Source of the DNA: Gammaproteobacteria bacterium
Lineage (GTDB): Bacteria; Pseudomonadota; Gammaproteobacteria; HTCC5015
NCBI GenBank assembly: GCA_016928055.1
Contig: JAFGLM010000012.1
Coordinates: 1 to 64,000 of the forward strand
Length of the DNA stretch: 64,000 bases
Direction: 5' to 3'
Shown here piece after piece: positions 53,891-63,928 of this stretch. The position numbers and the translations under genes are program-made. The notes beneath the pieces are model-generated. The model worked only from the letters and a program-made list of their open reading frames with translations, did no database searches and was not told the DNA's origin. Every line of letters begins with the position of its first letter. The first letter of the stretch is position 1.

Positions 53891-54763
53891 TTGAATTCCA
53901 AATTCGAAACCTTCCGCCACTACTATGAGCTAACCAAGCCGCGCGTGGTGGCTTTAATTGTTTTTACCGCTGTGGTTGGTATGTTGTTGGCGGTTCCCGG
54001 CAGGGTTCCCTGGCAGCCTTTAGTGTTTGGTAGTCTGGGTATCTGGTTAGCTGCGGCATCTGCAGCCGCAATCAATCATATACTGGACAGACGCGCTGAT
54101 GCGATTATGGCCAGAACAAAAAACAGACCCTTACCAAAAGGGAAAGTGGCGACCCGGCCTGCATTGGTGTTCGCTGTTATTCTCGGTATTTTGTCGATGA
54201 CTATTCTGGTGTGTCTGGTCAATAGCTTAACCGCCGTATTAACTTTTTTATCACTCATTGGCTACGCCATTGTTTATACTATCTACTTAAAACGCGCGAC
54301 CCCACAAAATATTGTGGTGGGTGGTGCCGCCGGTGCCATGCCGCCGGTATTGGGTTGGGTAGCAGTAACAGGCGATATACATCCGTATTCGCTATTACTG
54401 TTTTTGATTATCTTTATCTGGACACCACCGCATTTCTGGGCCCTGGCAGTGAATCGGCGCAGAGAATACTCTGACGTTGATATCCCGATGCTGCCCGTCA
54501 CGCACGGCGCCGAATTTACGCGCCTGCAAATCACACTCTACACGGCGCTACTGTTTGTTGTGACGTTATTACCCTGGCTAACCGGAATGAGTGGTTGGAT
54601 TTATTTGCTTGCGGTAGCGTTTTTGAATCTTCGGTTTTTATATTTGGCCGTTAAATTACAGTTAACCGCTGACGATACAATTGCCATTAAAACGTTTGTT
54701 TTTTCAATTTCCTATCTGATGTTTTTATTTTCTGCCTTATTGATTGATCACTATTTTCAATAG
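53891..54763 (+). CDS. ctaB: Protoheme IX farnesyltransferase (heme O synthase)
   Basis: The 290-residue membrane enzyme adds a farnesyl group to heme B to make heme O. The prenyltransferase motifs are [23 protein letters not shown] and [29 protein letters not shown]. It begins with TTG. Heme A synthase (ctaA), which normally precedes it, is not here: only 25 bp separate it from the Sco-like gene. Confidence 0.96.
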   Translation: MNSKFETFRHYYELTKPRVVALIVFTAVVGMLLAVPGRVPWQPLVFGSLGIWLAAASAAAINHILDRRADAIMARTKNRPLPKGKVATRPALVFAVILGILSMTILVCLVNSLTAVLTFLSLIGYAIVYTIYLKRATPQNIVVGGAAGAMPPVLGWVAVTGDIHPYSLLLFLIIFIWTPPHFWALAVNRRREYSDVDIPMLPVTHGAEFTRLQITLYTALLFVVTLLPWLTGMSGWIYLLAVAFLNLRFLYLAVKLQLTADDTIAIKTFVFSISYLMFLFSALLIDHYFQ

Positions 54764-54764
54764 G

Positions 54765-54811
54765 CCCTTTGTTAAACAAAGGGTGCATATTGATCGTCTC
54801 AATATGCACCC
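54765..54811. terminator. Bidirectional terminator between ctaB and the symporter gene
   Basis: Two overlapping hairpins share GGG at 54781-54783. CCCTTTGTT (54765-54773) pairs with AACAAAGGG (54775-54783). GGGTGCATATTGA (54781-54793) pairs perfectly over 13 bases with TCAATATGCACCC (54799-54811). They lie between convergent genes, so the longer hairpin can serve both strands. Confidence 0.75.
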
Positions 54812-54817
54812 GGTAAT

Positions 54818-56512
54818 TTACCAGAACACTGCATACAAAGCTGCGAGGATAATCAAGATAGCAAAGGCTCCGATATTAAAAGCAGGACCAGTGCTGAATA
54901 ACTGCCTGTTAAGTGATATACCTTTTGGATCATCCGCGCCTTTTTGTTCGAGGTAACTGACAGTCATCATAATGATCGCGGTTATGATGAATGTCAGCCC
55001 CATCTGATTCATAAATGCCAGTTTAGGGAAGATGGCATTAATCGCTTCACCTTCAAACCAGCCCTTGCCGCCAATCTTCAGATAAAACGCAATTGGAATG
55101 GACAATAGCGCACCGATGATTGCGCCCTTGTTGGTGGTTTTTTTCCAGAATAAACCCAGCATAAAAATGGCGAGTATTCCAGGACTGACCAGGCCGGTGT
55201 ATTCCTGGATATATTGAAATGCCTGACCGATGTCTCCTAATAATGGCGCAATAAAACAGGCAATGATCAAGGCCACGGTTGCTGACAGGCGGCCCACTTT
55301 CACAATATTGCCTTCGCTTGCCTGACGATTGAAAATCGGTTTATACAAGTCCATGGTAAAAATCGTTGCTGTGGAATTCAGCATCGACGCCAATGATGAA
55401 ACAATAGCCGCCGTCAGCGCGGCAATAACCAGACCTTTGACACCCACCGGTATAAACTGATCGATCAACCACGGTAATGCTTTGTCATTATCAATGGTAC
55501 CAGATGCGGTTATAAACGCGTCGGCGACTGTATCCGTTGAAGCAACACCATCGGGTGCATTAAGCGCAAAAGCGATAATACCGGGGATAACAACAATCAA
55601 AGGAATAATTAATTTCAGAAAAGCTGCAAACACAATGCCCTTCTGCGCTTCGCTTATGTTTTTAGCGGCCAACGTTCTTTGAATAATGTATTGATTAAAA
55701 CCCCAGTAGTACAGATTCGCAATCCACATACCACCGATTAGTACAGCCAACCCCGGCAAATCCCAGTAAGCATCGGTGCCATTTGGCGTGATGATTTCGC
55801 CTTTATCTATAATCATCGAAAATTTGGCGGGTACTGTCGTCATCAACTCACGAAACCCGGTGAAAATACTGCCGTCGGAAGCATAATGACCCAGCGCGAT
55901 ATACGTTGTAATCAGACCGCCTCCAATCAAAATGACAACTTGAACAACATCGGTCCAGGCTACCGCTTTCAGTCCGCCCCATAACGAGTATGCCGCTGCA
56001 AACAATGCAAGACCGATAATACTTGGCATTATCAAGCTACCATCACCCGCTCCCATAATCGTGTCCAGCGCTTTCGAGCCAAGGTATAAAACCGAGGTCA
56101 GATTTACAAACACAAACAACGCAATCCAGAATACTGCGAGAATTGATTTCAGATTCGTGCTGTAACGCTGTTCCAGAAATTCCGGGATAGTATAAAGTTG
56201 CTTTTCAATAAATACAGGCAGGAAAAATTTTCCGACGATTAGCAGTGTGGCCGCTGCCATCCACTCGTAAGAGGCAATCGCCAGACCAATCGCAAAGCCG
56301 GAGCCTGACATACCGATAAACTGCTCGGCCGAAATATTGGCTGCAATCAATGAAGCACCGATCGCCCACCACGGCAGGGCCTTACTGGCCAGAAAGTAGT
56401 CCTTGGAATCTTTGCTGTGCCCCGTTTTTTCCCGGGATACCAGCAGGCCGATGGCGATGATTAAAAGACAATAGCCGACGAAAATGGTTAGATCAATAGG
56501 AGACAGTTTCAT
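54818..56512 (-). CDS. Sodium/galactose symporter (SGLT-type, SSS family)
   Basis: The 564-residue protein has about 14 membrane segments and reads very closely to the Vibrio vSGLT Na+/galactose transporter: LPWWAIGASLIAANISAEQFIGMSGSGFAIGLAIASYEWM, YTIPEFLEQRY, LYYWGFNQYIIQRTLAAKNISEAQKG, AAIVSSLASMLNSTATIFTMDLYKP, YIQEYTGLVSPGILAIFMLGLFWKKTTNKGAIIG. The N in NISAEQF and the Tyr gate region are conserved. It probably imports galactose with sodium. It follows galK and galT on the same strand. Confidence 0.93.
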   Translation of the reverse strand: MKLSPIDLTIFVGYCLLIIAIGLLVSREKTGHSKDSKDYFLASKALPWWAIGASLIAANISAEQFIGMSGSGFAIGLAIASYEWMAAATLLIVGKFFLPVFIEKQLYTIPEFLEQRYSTNLKSILAVFWIALFVFVNLTSVLYLGSKALDTIMGAGDGSLIMPSIIGLALFAAAYSLWGGLKAVAWTDVVQVVILIGGGLITTYIALGHYASDGSIFTGFRELMTTVPAKFSMIIDKGEIITPNGTDAYWDLPGLAVLIGGMWIANLYYWGFNQYIIQRTLAAKNISEAQKGIVFAAFLKLIIPLIVVIPGIIAFALNAPDGVASTDTVADAFITASGTIDNDKALPWLIDQFIPVGVKGLVIAALTAAIVSSLASMLNSTATIFTMDLYKPIFNRQASEGNIVKVGRLSATVALIIACFIAPLLGDIGQAFQYIQEYTGLVSPGILAIFMLGLFWKKTTNKGAIIGALLSIPIAFYLKIGGKGWFEGEAINAIFPKLAFMNQMGLTFIITAIIMMTVSYLEQKGADDPKGISLNRQLFSTGPAFNIGAFAILIILAALYAVFW

Positions 56513-56620
56513 ATAAACTTACTTCTCTTGGTGGTGTGAAAGTAATATCTGTTTCAAAACAGCCGCGTACAATAATATTTTGTTTCGCAAGTCGTTATGA
56601 ATCAGGTCCAGTATATATTT

Positions 56621-57781
56621 TCATTTATTTTCTATTTTGCCGGCACCGCTGCTGGCAATACACATGTGAATTTCTGCAATCAAACCGGTTTTTTCCGGAT
56701 ATAAATTGTTTACGGCATCGACGACAAGCTGGCCCAGCGCTGAAGGGGCCAGTGCAACAACGCATCCACCGAATCCGCCGCCCGTCATCCTGACACCGCC
56801 GCGGTCATGCAGGACAGAGTCGATAATTTCTACCAGGTAATCGATTTCCGAAGTTGTGATTTCAAAATCATCCCGCATCGAAACATGCGATCCACGCATC
56901 AATCGACTGAGTGAGCCGTAATCGTTCGAGCGCAGCGCCAGCGCAGCTTCCTGTGTACGAAGATTTTCCGTAATGACGTGCCGCGCCCTGTGAAAGGTCG
57001 GCACTTCCATTTTGTCCTTATGCCTATGAAGCAAATCAAGATCAGCATCTCGCAGGCTGTTGACCTGCATAATATTGGCTGCCTGTTCGCATCGTTTGCG
57101 TCGCTTATTGTATTTGCTGCCAACAAGTCCACGGCTAACCTTGCTGTCAACAATGATCACTTGCATATCATTTGGCATTTCTATTGGTTTATAGCTCAAA
57201 TTACTACAGTCAATTAAGAGTGCATGATTTTCCTGGCCTGCGACGGAGATTAATTGATCCATAATGCCGCAGTTGCAACCGACGTATTCATTTTCAGCAG
57301 CCTGGCAAAGCAGCGCTAATTCAGTCGGTGAGAAATCAAATCTGTTGATGGAATTGATAGCCGTTGCAAAAACAACACAAAGAGCTGCCGATGAACTCAA
57401 GCCGGCGCCCTGGGGGATGTTGCCGGTCACCACAACATCCATCCCCATCGGTTCCAATTTCCTTTTCAGGAATTGCTCGTTAACGCCACGTAAATAATTC
57501 GCCCAGCTTTGATCTTTGTCTTTCTCAATGGGTAAAACCGATTGCCACTGGCTGTTTTGACCGTTGTTATCAACAGCGACAACATTGATCAGGTTATCCG
57601 ATCTGATGCCAATTGCCATATAGGTGCCGCGATCAATTGCACAGGGCAAGACAAATCCATTGTTATAGTCAGTATGTTCACCAATGAGATTGACTCTGCC
57701 CGGCGCATGAAAGACCACTTCAGAATCTTTATTGAACGATTCTGAAAAAGACTGTGTTACTTTTTGAATTAGTCTGTGCAT
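56621..57781 (-). CDS. galK: Galactokinase
   Basis: The 386-residue GHMP kinase phosphorylates galactose at C1. It has the galactokinase signature HAPGRVNLIGEHTDYNNG (residues 25-42), the ATP loop GNIPQGAGLSSSAAL, and the third motif GGVRMTGGGFGGCVVAL. The start is ATG 57781, 10 bp after the galT stop; the longer start at 57826 would run into galT. It is followed by the symporter. Confidence 0.97.
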   Translation of the reverse strand: MHRLIQKVTQSFSESFNKDSEVVFHAPGRVNLIGEHTDYNNGFVLPCAIDRGTYMAIGIRSDNLINVVAVDNNGQNSQWQSVLPIEKDKDQSWANYLRGVNEQFLKRKLEPMGMDVVVTGNIPQGAGLSSSAALCVVFATAINSINRFDFSPTELALLCQAAENEYVGCNCGIMDQLISVAGQENHALLIDCSNLSYKPIEMPNDMQVIIVDSKVSRGLVGSKYNKRRKRCEQAANIMQVNSLRDADLDLLHRHKDKMEVPTFHRARHVITENLRTQEAALALRSNDYGSLSRLMRGSHVSMRDDFEITTSEIDYLVEIIDSVLHDRGGVRMTGGGFGGCVVALAPSALGQLVVDAVNNLYPEKTGLIAEIHMCIASSGAGKIENK

Positions 57782-57791
57782 CGCTGTCTTT

Positions 57792-58862
57792 TTAAATTTT
57801 GGTTTCCAGATAATGAATCGGATCACAGTTACGCAGTTTTTCGGCGGCTTGTTCCGGTGTTATGTCGCGTTGCGGCTCGGCAAGCATTTCGAAACCGACC
57901 ATGTGTTTTTTAATCGTGGCGCTGCGCAATAACGGCGGGTAGAAATGCGCGTGCAGTTGCCAGTGATGGTTGGTTTCTTTGTTAAATGGTTGGCCGTGCC
58001 AACCCATAGAATAAGGAAAGCTGCATTGAAACAGATTATCGTAGCGACTGGTGATTTTTTTAAGAATTAAAGCCAGATCGGATTTTTGCGCGGCACTTAA
58101 ATCGTCCAGATGTCTGGCGGGATTGATTGGAACCAGCAGGAGTTCAAATGGCCAGATGGCCCAATAGGGAACCAGTGCAACCCATTCATTACTCTTTTCA
58201 ATAATACGCTGGTCAAGTTCGATTTCGGTTTTGACGTAGTCAAGCAACAAGTTGGATCGATATTGATTATGGTATTGCAGCAGGTTTTGTTCTTCTTTCT
58301 GCGCTTCTGTCGGTAACTGATCCATCGCCCAAATCTGACCATGTGGATGCGGATTCGAGCATCCCATTACCGAACCCTTGTTTTCAAAAATCTGTACCCA
58401 CTGATATGTCGCCGACAATTCGATTAATTGTTGCGACCAGCAATCCACCAGCTGATTTATAGAATCTACCGACATTTGCGGCAGTGTTCGACTGTGATGA
58501 GGCGAATAACAGATTACGCGAGAAGTCCCGCGAACCGGCTGGTTAAGTAACAGCGAATGCGGAGTACGACTTTGAATTCGTTCTTCTTCCTGTAAGGCGG
58601 CAAAATCGTTGGTAAAAACAAAGGGTCCATCATAAACAGGATTCCGCTCACCGTTAACACGTTGATTACCCGGGCATAGATAACAACCTGCATCATGCAT
58701 AACTTCAGCAGGCCGGGCGGAATCTTCCTGCTGCCCCTGCCATGGACGCGTGCTTCGATGCGGTGACACCAGCACCCATTCAGCCCTGAGTGGGTTGTAG
58801 CGACGATGGCTGTGTTCCTCAGGATTAAATGACGCAGCGCTAGTTTTTTTGCTTTTGTTCAT
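57792..58862 (-). CDS. galT: Galactose-1-phosphate uridylyltransferase
   Basis: The 356-residue enzyme swaps UMP between UDP-glucose and galactose-1-phosphate. The catalytic histidine lies in SNPHPHGQIWA; CYLCPGNQRVNGERNP gives the zinc site, and HHWQLHAHFYPPLLRS the C-terminal part. Family length is normal. It is the first gene of galT-galK-symporter; galE and a mutarotase are not in this window. Confidence 0.97.
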   Translation of the reverse strand: MNKSKKTSAASFNPEEHSHRRYNPLRAEWVLVSPHRSTRPWQGQQEDSARPAEVMHDAGCYLCPGNQRVNGERNPVYDGPFVFTNDFAALQEEERIQSRTPHSLLLNQPVRGTSRVICYSPHHSRTLPQMSVDSINQLVDCWSQQLIELSATYQWVQIFENKGSVMGCSNPHPHGQIWAMDQLPTEAQKEEQNLLQYHNQYRSNLLLDYVKTEIELDQRIIEKSNEWVALVPYWAIWPFELLLVPINPARHLDDLSAAQKSDLALILKKITSRYDNLFQCSFPYSMGWHGQPFNKETNHHWQLHAHFYPPLLRSATIKKHMVGFEMLAEPQRDITPEQAAEKLRNCDPIHYLETKI

Positions 58863-58963
58863 ACAGGGTAGACGATATCTAAGAATTATCAGGATGGTTT
58901 AATTAGTAAGATATGGTCTTATGTACTATATCTCAAAAGAAATTCACTTAGTACCCTGAAACA

Positions 58964-58992
58964 AAAAAGGCGTCTCTAGTGGACGCCTTTTT
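58964..58992 (-). terminator. Rho-independent terminator of rpoH
   Basis: AAAAAGGCGTC (58964-58974) and GACGCCTTTTT (58982-58992) form an 11-bp stem with a 7-base loop. Both sides have A/T tracts, so it can also act on the other strand. It is 20 bp after the rpoH stop. Confidence 0.88.
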
Positions 58993-59012
58993 AGACCTTA
59001 ACAAATCCAAAT

Positions 59013-59891
<879 letters not shown>

Positions 59892-59915
59892 ATGAGTTTC
59901 CTCTAACGGCAACGG

Positions 59916-59921
59916 ATTATA
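59916..59921 (-). promoter_or_regulatory. rpoH -10 box
   Basis: On the minus strand TATAAT lies 24 bases before the rpoH ATG. Seventeen bases further upstream is TGCTAA, the end of the CIRCE element, taking the -35 position. Confidence 0.6.
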
Positions 59922-59938
59922 GCAAAAAATTTCTGGAT

Positions 59939-59965
59939 TTAGCACTCGCGACGTTGGAGTGCTAA
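59939..59965. promoter_or_regulatory. Perfect CIRCE element (HrcA operator) upstream of rpoH
   Basis: TTAGCACTC (59939-59947), a 9-base spacer GCGACGTTG, and GAGTGCTAA (59957-59965) match the CIRCE consensus exactly in both arms and spacing. It covers the -35 region of the rpoH promoter. HrcA bound here should repress rpoH until heat frees it. hrcA is not in the window. Confidence 0.88.
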
Positions 59966-60145
59966 CCAATACTGAAGTTCCATCCAGGTTGAGGCTCGTT
60001 CAGTAATATAGGGGAGGCAAATCGGTCTAAAATTTGCTAATAATACGCATCAATAGGTTAAAAGGGGTTGTGAAAGGTGTTTGCGCTCAATTTTGCGTAA
60101 ATTCTGACCATTTTTGACAGGGAATTAACACAATAAGGCATATCG

Positions 60146-60553
60146 ATGATCATTCAGCAACAGCGTTTTCGCGTCGTTTTTGTAGGGGAAATCGATCCGA
60201 AAAAGGATCTGGAACAGGTTAAAGCCAAATTGGGCCAGCGTTTTAAGTTACCGCCTTCTATCCTGGGCCGTTTGTTCTTAGGCCGTCCGATTGTGGTTAA
60301 AAATAATGTTGATGCTGAAACCGCCTACCGCTATAAAACCGAAATTGATCTGTTGGGTGGGGTCAGCCGTATCGAACCGATACCCATTCGCAAAGATTAT
60401 GACGAGAAGGGTTTTATCGAGCGTCGCAGGGGTGATCGGCGCTTACGGCCTGAACGCCGTAAGGTCGCGCGCAGCGGGTCGATTCAGCCGGATCGAAGGA
60501 AAAAGGATCGTCGTCAATCGAATGGTAGCGGCAAGGTGGTTACAGAAAGCTAA
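60146..60553 (+). CDS. Small protein with a highly basic, repeated C terminus (unknown)
   Basis: The 135-residue protein has an N-terminal domain (QRFRVVFVGEIDPKKDLEQVKAKLGQRFKLPPSILGRLFLGRPIVVKNNVDAETAYRYKTEIDLLGGVSRIEPI) that looks like a small strand-helix fold. Its last 50 residues are Arg/Asp-rich with repeated RRRGDRR, RPERRK, PDRRKKDRR units. Similar DRR tails occur in bacterial proteins of unknown role. It could bind nucleic acid or a membrane surface. It converges on ftsX with a 4-bp overlap. Confidence 0.6.
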   Translation: MIIQQQRFRVVFVGEIDPKKDLEQVKAKLGQRFKLPPSILGRLFLGRPIVVKNNVDAETAYRYKTEIDLLGGVSRIEPIPIRKDYDEKGFIERRRGDRRLRPERRKVARSGSIQPDRRKKDRRQSNGSGKVVTES

Positions 60554-61512
60554 CCCGGTTCGATGTCCCGCAAGTGGCGCCCAACTGCCAGCCAGGAGCC
60601 CAGATAGCCCAGTAATATGGCAATGGCGATCAGCAGAATACTGTTGCCAAATCCCAGATTGACTACGCGAAATCCGCTGTCGTAAAGACCGGCCAGCCGT
60701 TTGGCCGGGCCCTGTAAAAGGCTTAGCGCGGTGACCACCAGCACACAGGCGGTCAGACCGCCAAACAGGCCGTACCAGAAGCCGGTATAGAGGAAGGGTC
60801 GCCGGATAAACGCGTTGGTTGCACCGATCAGTTTGTTCACCTGAATTTCACTGTGCCGGTTTTGAATATCCAGGCGAATGGTGTTGCCGATGACCAGTAT
60901 CACCGCCAGTGCCAGCATTCCGGCGATCACAATCAATCCCCGTTGTACCAGATTCATTATTGTATAAAGCCGCTTGACCCATTGCAGATCGAGCTGCACC
61001 AGTTCTACTTCCGGCCTGTTCGCCAGTTCCTCTACCAGATTTTCTACTCTCTGCGGGTTCTCGGTATCGACCACCGGCGTCACCACAATGACCATCGGCA
61101 ACGGGTTGCTATCCAGTGCGTCCAGCGCATCACCAAAACCGGACAGCGCCTTAAACTCTTCCAGCGCTGCATCCTTGTCGATAACTCGCACTTTCTCGAT
61201 TTGTGGAGTGGTGTTGAGCTGTTTGGCGAATTTTTCCGCCTGGCTCAAGCTGACATTGTTGTGCAGGTAAAGGGAGATGCGGGCGGCGCCGTCCCAGCCG
61301 CCGCTCAGCTGTTGCAGGTTCTGCAGCAAGGTGTAAAAGCCGGCAGGCAGTGCCAGCGCGATACCGATAACCGAGGCCGTCATCAGGCTGGCAAAAGGTG
61401 CCCGCCAGATGCGTCCCAGGCTGGAGAAAAACACATGCAGGTGATTAATGCCATACGCCTGTATACGCGTCCGCAGTTGCGGTTTGCCTGTTTGTTGCTG
61501 TGCTTCAGCCAT
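60550..61512 (-). CDS. ftsX: Cell division protein FtsX
   Basis: The 320-residue inner-membrane protein forms the FtsEX complex that activates septal amidases. It has four membrane segments, a large periplasmic loop (ISLYLHNNVSLSQAEKFAKQLNTTPQIEKVRVIDKDAALEEFK) and the GATNAFIRRPFLYTGFWYGLFGG region. ATG 61512 has AAGGGCG and overlaps ftsE by 8 bp. Confidence 0.95.
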   Translation of the reverse strand: MAEAQQQTGKPQLRTRIQAYGINHLHVFFSSLGRIWRAPFASLMTASVIGIALALPAGFYTLLQNLQQLSGGWDGAARISLYLHNNVSLSQAEKFAKQLNTTPQIEKVRVIDKDAALEEFKALSGFGDALDALDSNPLPMVIVVTPVVDTENPQRVENLVEELANRPEVELVQLDLQWVKRLYTIMNLVQRGLIVIAGMLALAVILVIGNTIRLDIQNRHSEIQVNKLIGATNAFIRRPFLYTGFWYGLFGGLTACVLVVTALSLLQGPAKRLAGLYDSGFRVVNLGFGNSILLIAIAILLGYLGSWLAVGRHLRDIEPG

Positions 61513-62188
61513 AATGACGCCCTTCGGCAAAGCCGTTATAGGCCAGGCAGCCGTTCTTTAAGGTCAATTTGGGATAGGGCAGTGTGTTGATCAAATCGAT
61601 GTCATGGGTCGCCACCAGCACCGTGACACCGACCTGATTAAAGGCCTGAAACAGCGCCATGATTTCACGCGATAACTCCGGATCGAGATTGCCGGTGGGT
61701 TCATCCGCCAGCAACAGGGCAGGTTTATTAACCACGGCACGAGCGATGCCCACGCGTTGCTGTTCACCGCCCGAGAGGGTGATCGGATAGGCGCGTTCTT
61801 TATGCAGCAGGCTGACTTTATCCAGAGCCGCGCGAACCCGGCGGCCGATTTCACGATGACGATAGCCGGCGATCACCAGAGGCAGCGCGACATTATCGAA
61901 TACCGTGCGGTCATACAGCAGTTGATGATCCTGAAAAATGACGCCAATCTGGCGGCGCAGATAGGGTATGCGCCAGCGCGCAATCCGTGAAACATTAACG
62001 CCGTTAACAATAAGCTGGCCACGGGTGCTTTTTTCGATAACGGTGATCAGTTTTAAGAAGGTGCTCTTGCCGGCGCCGGAATGCCCGGTCAGAAAAGCCA
62101 TGCTGCCGGTCGGCATTTTAAAGGTGATATTGGCCAGTGCTTCCTGGCCGCTGGGGTAACGTTTACAGATATTGGTAAATTGCAGCAT
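61505..62188 (-). CDS. ftsE: Cell division ATP-binding protein FtsE
   Basis: The 227-residue ATPase has Walker [11 protein letters not shown]-loop [10 protein letters not shown], signature [14 protein letters not shown], Walker [14 protein letters not shown] and switch VATHDIDL. It powers FtsX. It follows ftsY by 18 bp and overlaps ftsX. Confidence 0.97.
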   Translation of the reverse strand: MLQFTNICKRYPSGQEALANITFKMPTGSMAFLTGHSGAGKSTFLKLITVIEKSTRGQLIVNGVNVSRIARWRIPYLRRQIGVIFQDHQLLYDRTVFDNVALPLVIAGYRHREIGRRVRAALDKVSLLHKERAYPITLSGGEQQRVGIARAVVNKPALLLADEPTGNLDPELSREIMALFQAFNQVGVTVLVATHDIDLINTLPYPKLTLKNGCLAYNGFAEGRHYG

Positions 62189-62206
62189 CGGTTTGCTTGA
62201 TCCCGG

Positions 62207-63151
62207 TTACTCGTCCGAAGCGAGTAATGCATCGACAAAATCGTCGGCATTGAATGGTTTCAGATCGTCAATGCCTTCGCCAACACCGATATAACACACC
62301 GGCAGATTCAGTTCTTCCTTAATTGCAAAAATAATTCCCCCTTTGGCGGTGCCGTCCAGCTTGGTGATCACCAGACCGGTTAAACCGATCGCCTGGTGGA
62401 ACTGTCTGGCCTGCTGCAAGGCATTTTGTCCGGTGGTGGCATCCAGCACCAGCCAGGTTTCCTGCGGTGCCTGCGGATCGAGCTTGGTCAACACTCGCTT
62501 AACCTTTTTGAGTTCTTCCATCAGATTGCTTTGTGTATGTAAACGACCGGCGGTATCGGCCAGCAGTATTTCAATACCCCTGGCCTGGGCCGATTGCAGC
62601 GCATCGAAAATCACCGCCGCGCTGTCGGCTCCGTTACCCTGTGCAACCACCGGGACCTTATTTCGTGCTCCCCAGGTTTGTAACTGTTCAACCGCAGCCG
62701 CGCGAAAAGTATCGCCGGCGGCCAGCAGGACCGAGTGGCCGAGCTGTTGATAATGTCGGGCCAGTTTACCGATGGTGGTGGTCTTGCCACTGCCGTTTAC
62801 ACCGACGACCAGAATGGCATGGGGTTTTTTGACCAGACTGAGTGGCTCTGGGTTTTGCAGCCGTTGCCGGAGCAAATCCCGTAAGGCGGTCAGCAGAGAT
62901 AATGGTGAATCGATATCACCAAAACCGATATGTTTGCGTAAGGCATCCAGCACAGTATCGGTTGTTTCAATACCCATATCCGCCATCAACAGGCGGGTTT
63001 CCAGCTCTTCCAATAATTCTGCATCGATCTGCTTGCGTCCGGTAAACAGGTCGGACAGATTGCTCGTCAGAATCGCGCGTGTTTTACGCAAGCCGTTGAG
63101 CAAGCTGTTTGATGTGTTTGAAACGGGTTTCTGCTTGCTGAAAAAGCTCAT
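62207..63151 (-). CDS. ftsY: Signal recognition particle receptor FtsY (short form)
   Basis: The 314-residue GTPase is the SRP receptor. The NG domain is complete: LLADMGIETTDTVLDALRKH in N, then GVNGSGKTTTIGKLA (G1), DTFRAAAVEQL, LADTAGRLHTQSNLMEELKK, TKLDGTAKGG and CYIGVGEGIDDLKPF. The N-terminal acidic A domain of E. coli FtsY is almost absent (only about 20 residues), so membrane binding would rely on the start of the N domain. It heads ftsY-ftsE-ftsX. Confidence 0.96.
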   Translation of the reverse strand: MSFFSKQKPVSNTSNSLLNGLRKTRAILTSNLSDLFTGRKQIDAELLEELETRLLMADMGIETTDTVLDALRKHIGFGDIDSPLSLLTALRDLLRQRLQNPEPLSLVKKPHAILVVGVNGSGKTTTIGKLARHYQQLGHSVLLAAGDTFRAAAVEQLQTWGARNKVPVVAQGNGADSAAVIFDALQSAQARGIEILLADTAGRLHTQSNLMEELKKVKRVLTKLDPQAPQETWLVLDATTGQNALQQARQFHQAIGLTGLVITKLDGTAKGGIIFAIKEELNLPVCYIGVGEGIDDLKPFNADDFVDALLASDE

Positions 63152-63334
63152 AAATTCGTTGTGTGCCGGCCTGGTCGCAATTTACTCAAGTCTGATCATC
63201 CACGCTATAAGTGGACAATCGGCTGCTATCGGAGTCGCAGTATCGTATCATCTGTGCCTCATATCGGTAAGCTTGCTGTACAACCGAAAATATTTATCGC
63301 GTTTATCGTTCGTCGAATATCTGAAAGGTAGATT

Positions 63335-63901
63335 TTGGCCGGAAACTCAAAACATCATGTTCGTATTATCGCCGGGCAGTGGCGTGGCCGAAAACTGCCG
63401 GTGTTGGATGCGGATAACCTGCGTCCCAGCAAAGATATGGTGCGTGAGACTTTGTTTAACTGGTTGCAGCCGTTGATACCGGGCAGCGTTTGCCTGGATA
63501 TGTTTGCCGGTAGTGGTGCGCTGGGATTTGAAGCTGCGTCACGCGATGCGGCAAAAGTCATTATGCTGGAAAAATCGCGGTCGATTGCTGACAATCTGGA
63601 ACATAGCAAAGCAACTTTACAGGCCGATCAGGTTGAAGTACGGCTGATGGATGCGATGCACTACCTGCAGGGCAGCCATGAAATCTTTGATATTGTTTTC
63701 CTCGACCCCCCGTTTGCCAGTGGTTTACTGGAACCTGCCTGCCAGCAGCTGGCCGCCGGCAACTGCCTGCATCCCGGCAGCCGGATTTATCTGGAGGCAG
63801 CGCGCAGGGAAGGATTGCCGCTCTTACCGTCTGACTGGCGCTGGTTGCGTGAAAAATGTTCTGGTGATGTGGTATTTGGCTTGGCCGGGATTACAAACTA
63901 A
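63335..63901 (+). CDS. rsmD: 16S rRNA (guanine966-N2)-methyltransferase RsmD
   Basis: The 188-residue SAM-dependent enzyme methylates G966 of 16S rRNA. It has VRIIAGQWRGRKLPV, LRPSKDMVRETLFNWLQ, the SAM motif CLDMFAGSGALGFEAASR and the catalytic FLDPPF. The start is TTG with AAGGTAG before it. It is divergent from ftsY, a conserved layout, and precedes coaD. Confidence 0.94.
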   Translation: MAGNSKHHVRIIAGQWRGRKLPVLDADNLRPSKDMVRETLFNWLQPLIPGSVCLDMFAGSGALGFEAASRDAAKVIMLEKSRSIADNLEHSKATLQADQVEVRLMDAMHYLQGSHEIFDIVFLDPPFASGLLEPACQQLAAGNCLHPGSRIYLEAARREGLPLLPSDWRWLREKCSGDVVFGLAGITN

Positions 63902-63928
63902 TATTGGCTTGTGGATTAAAGGAGCGTC

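Noticed and set aside
60853-61590. 245-residue plus-strand frame across ftsX/ftsE
   Set aside because: It is His/Arg/Gln-rich antisense translation of two well-supported division genes.
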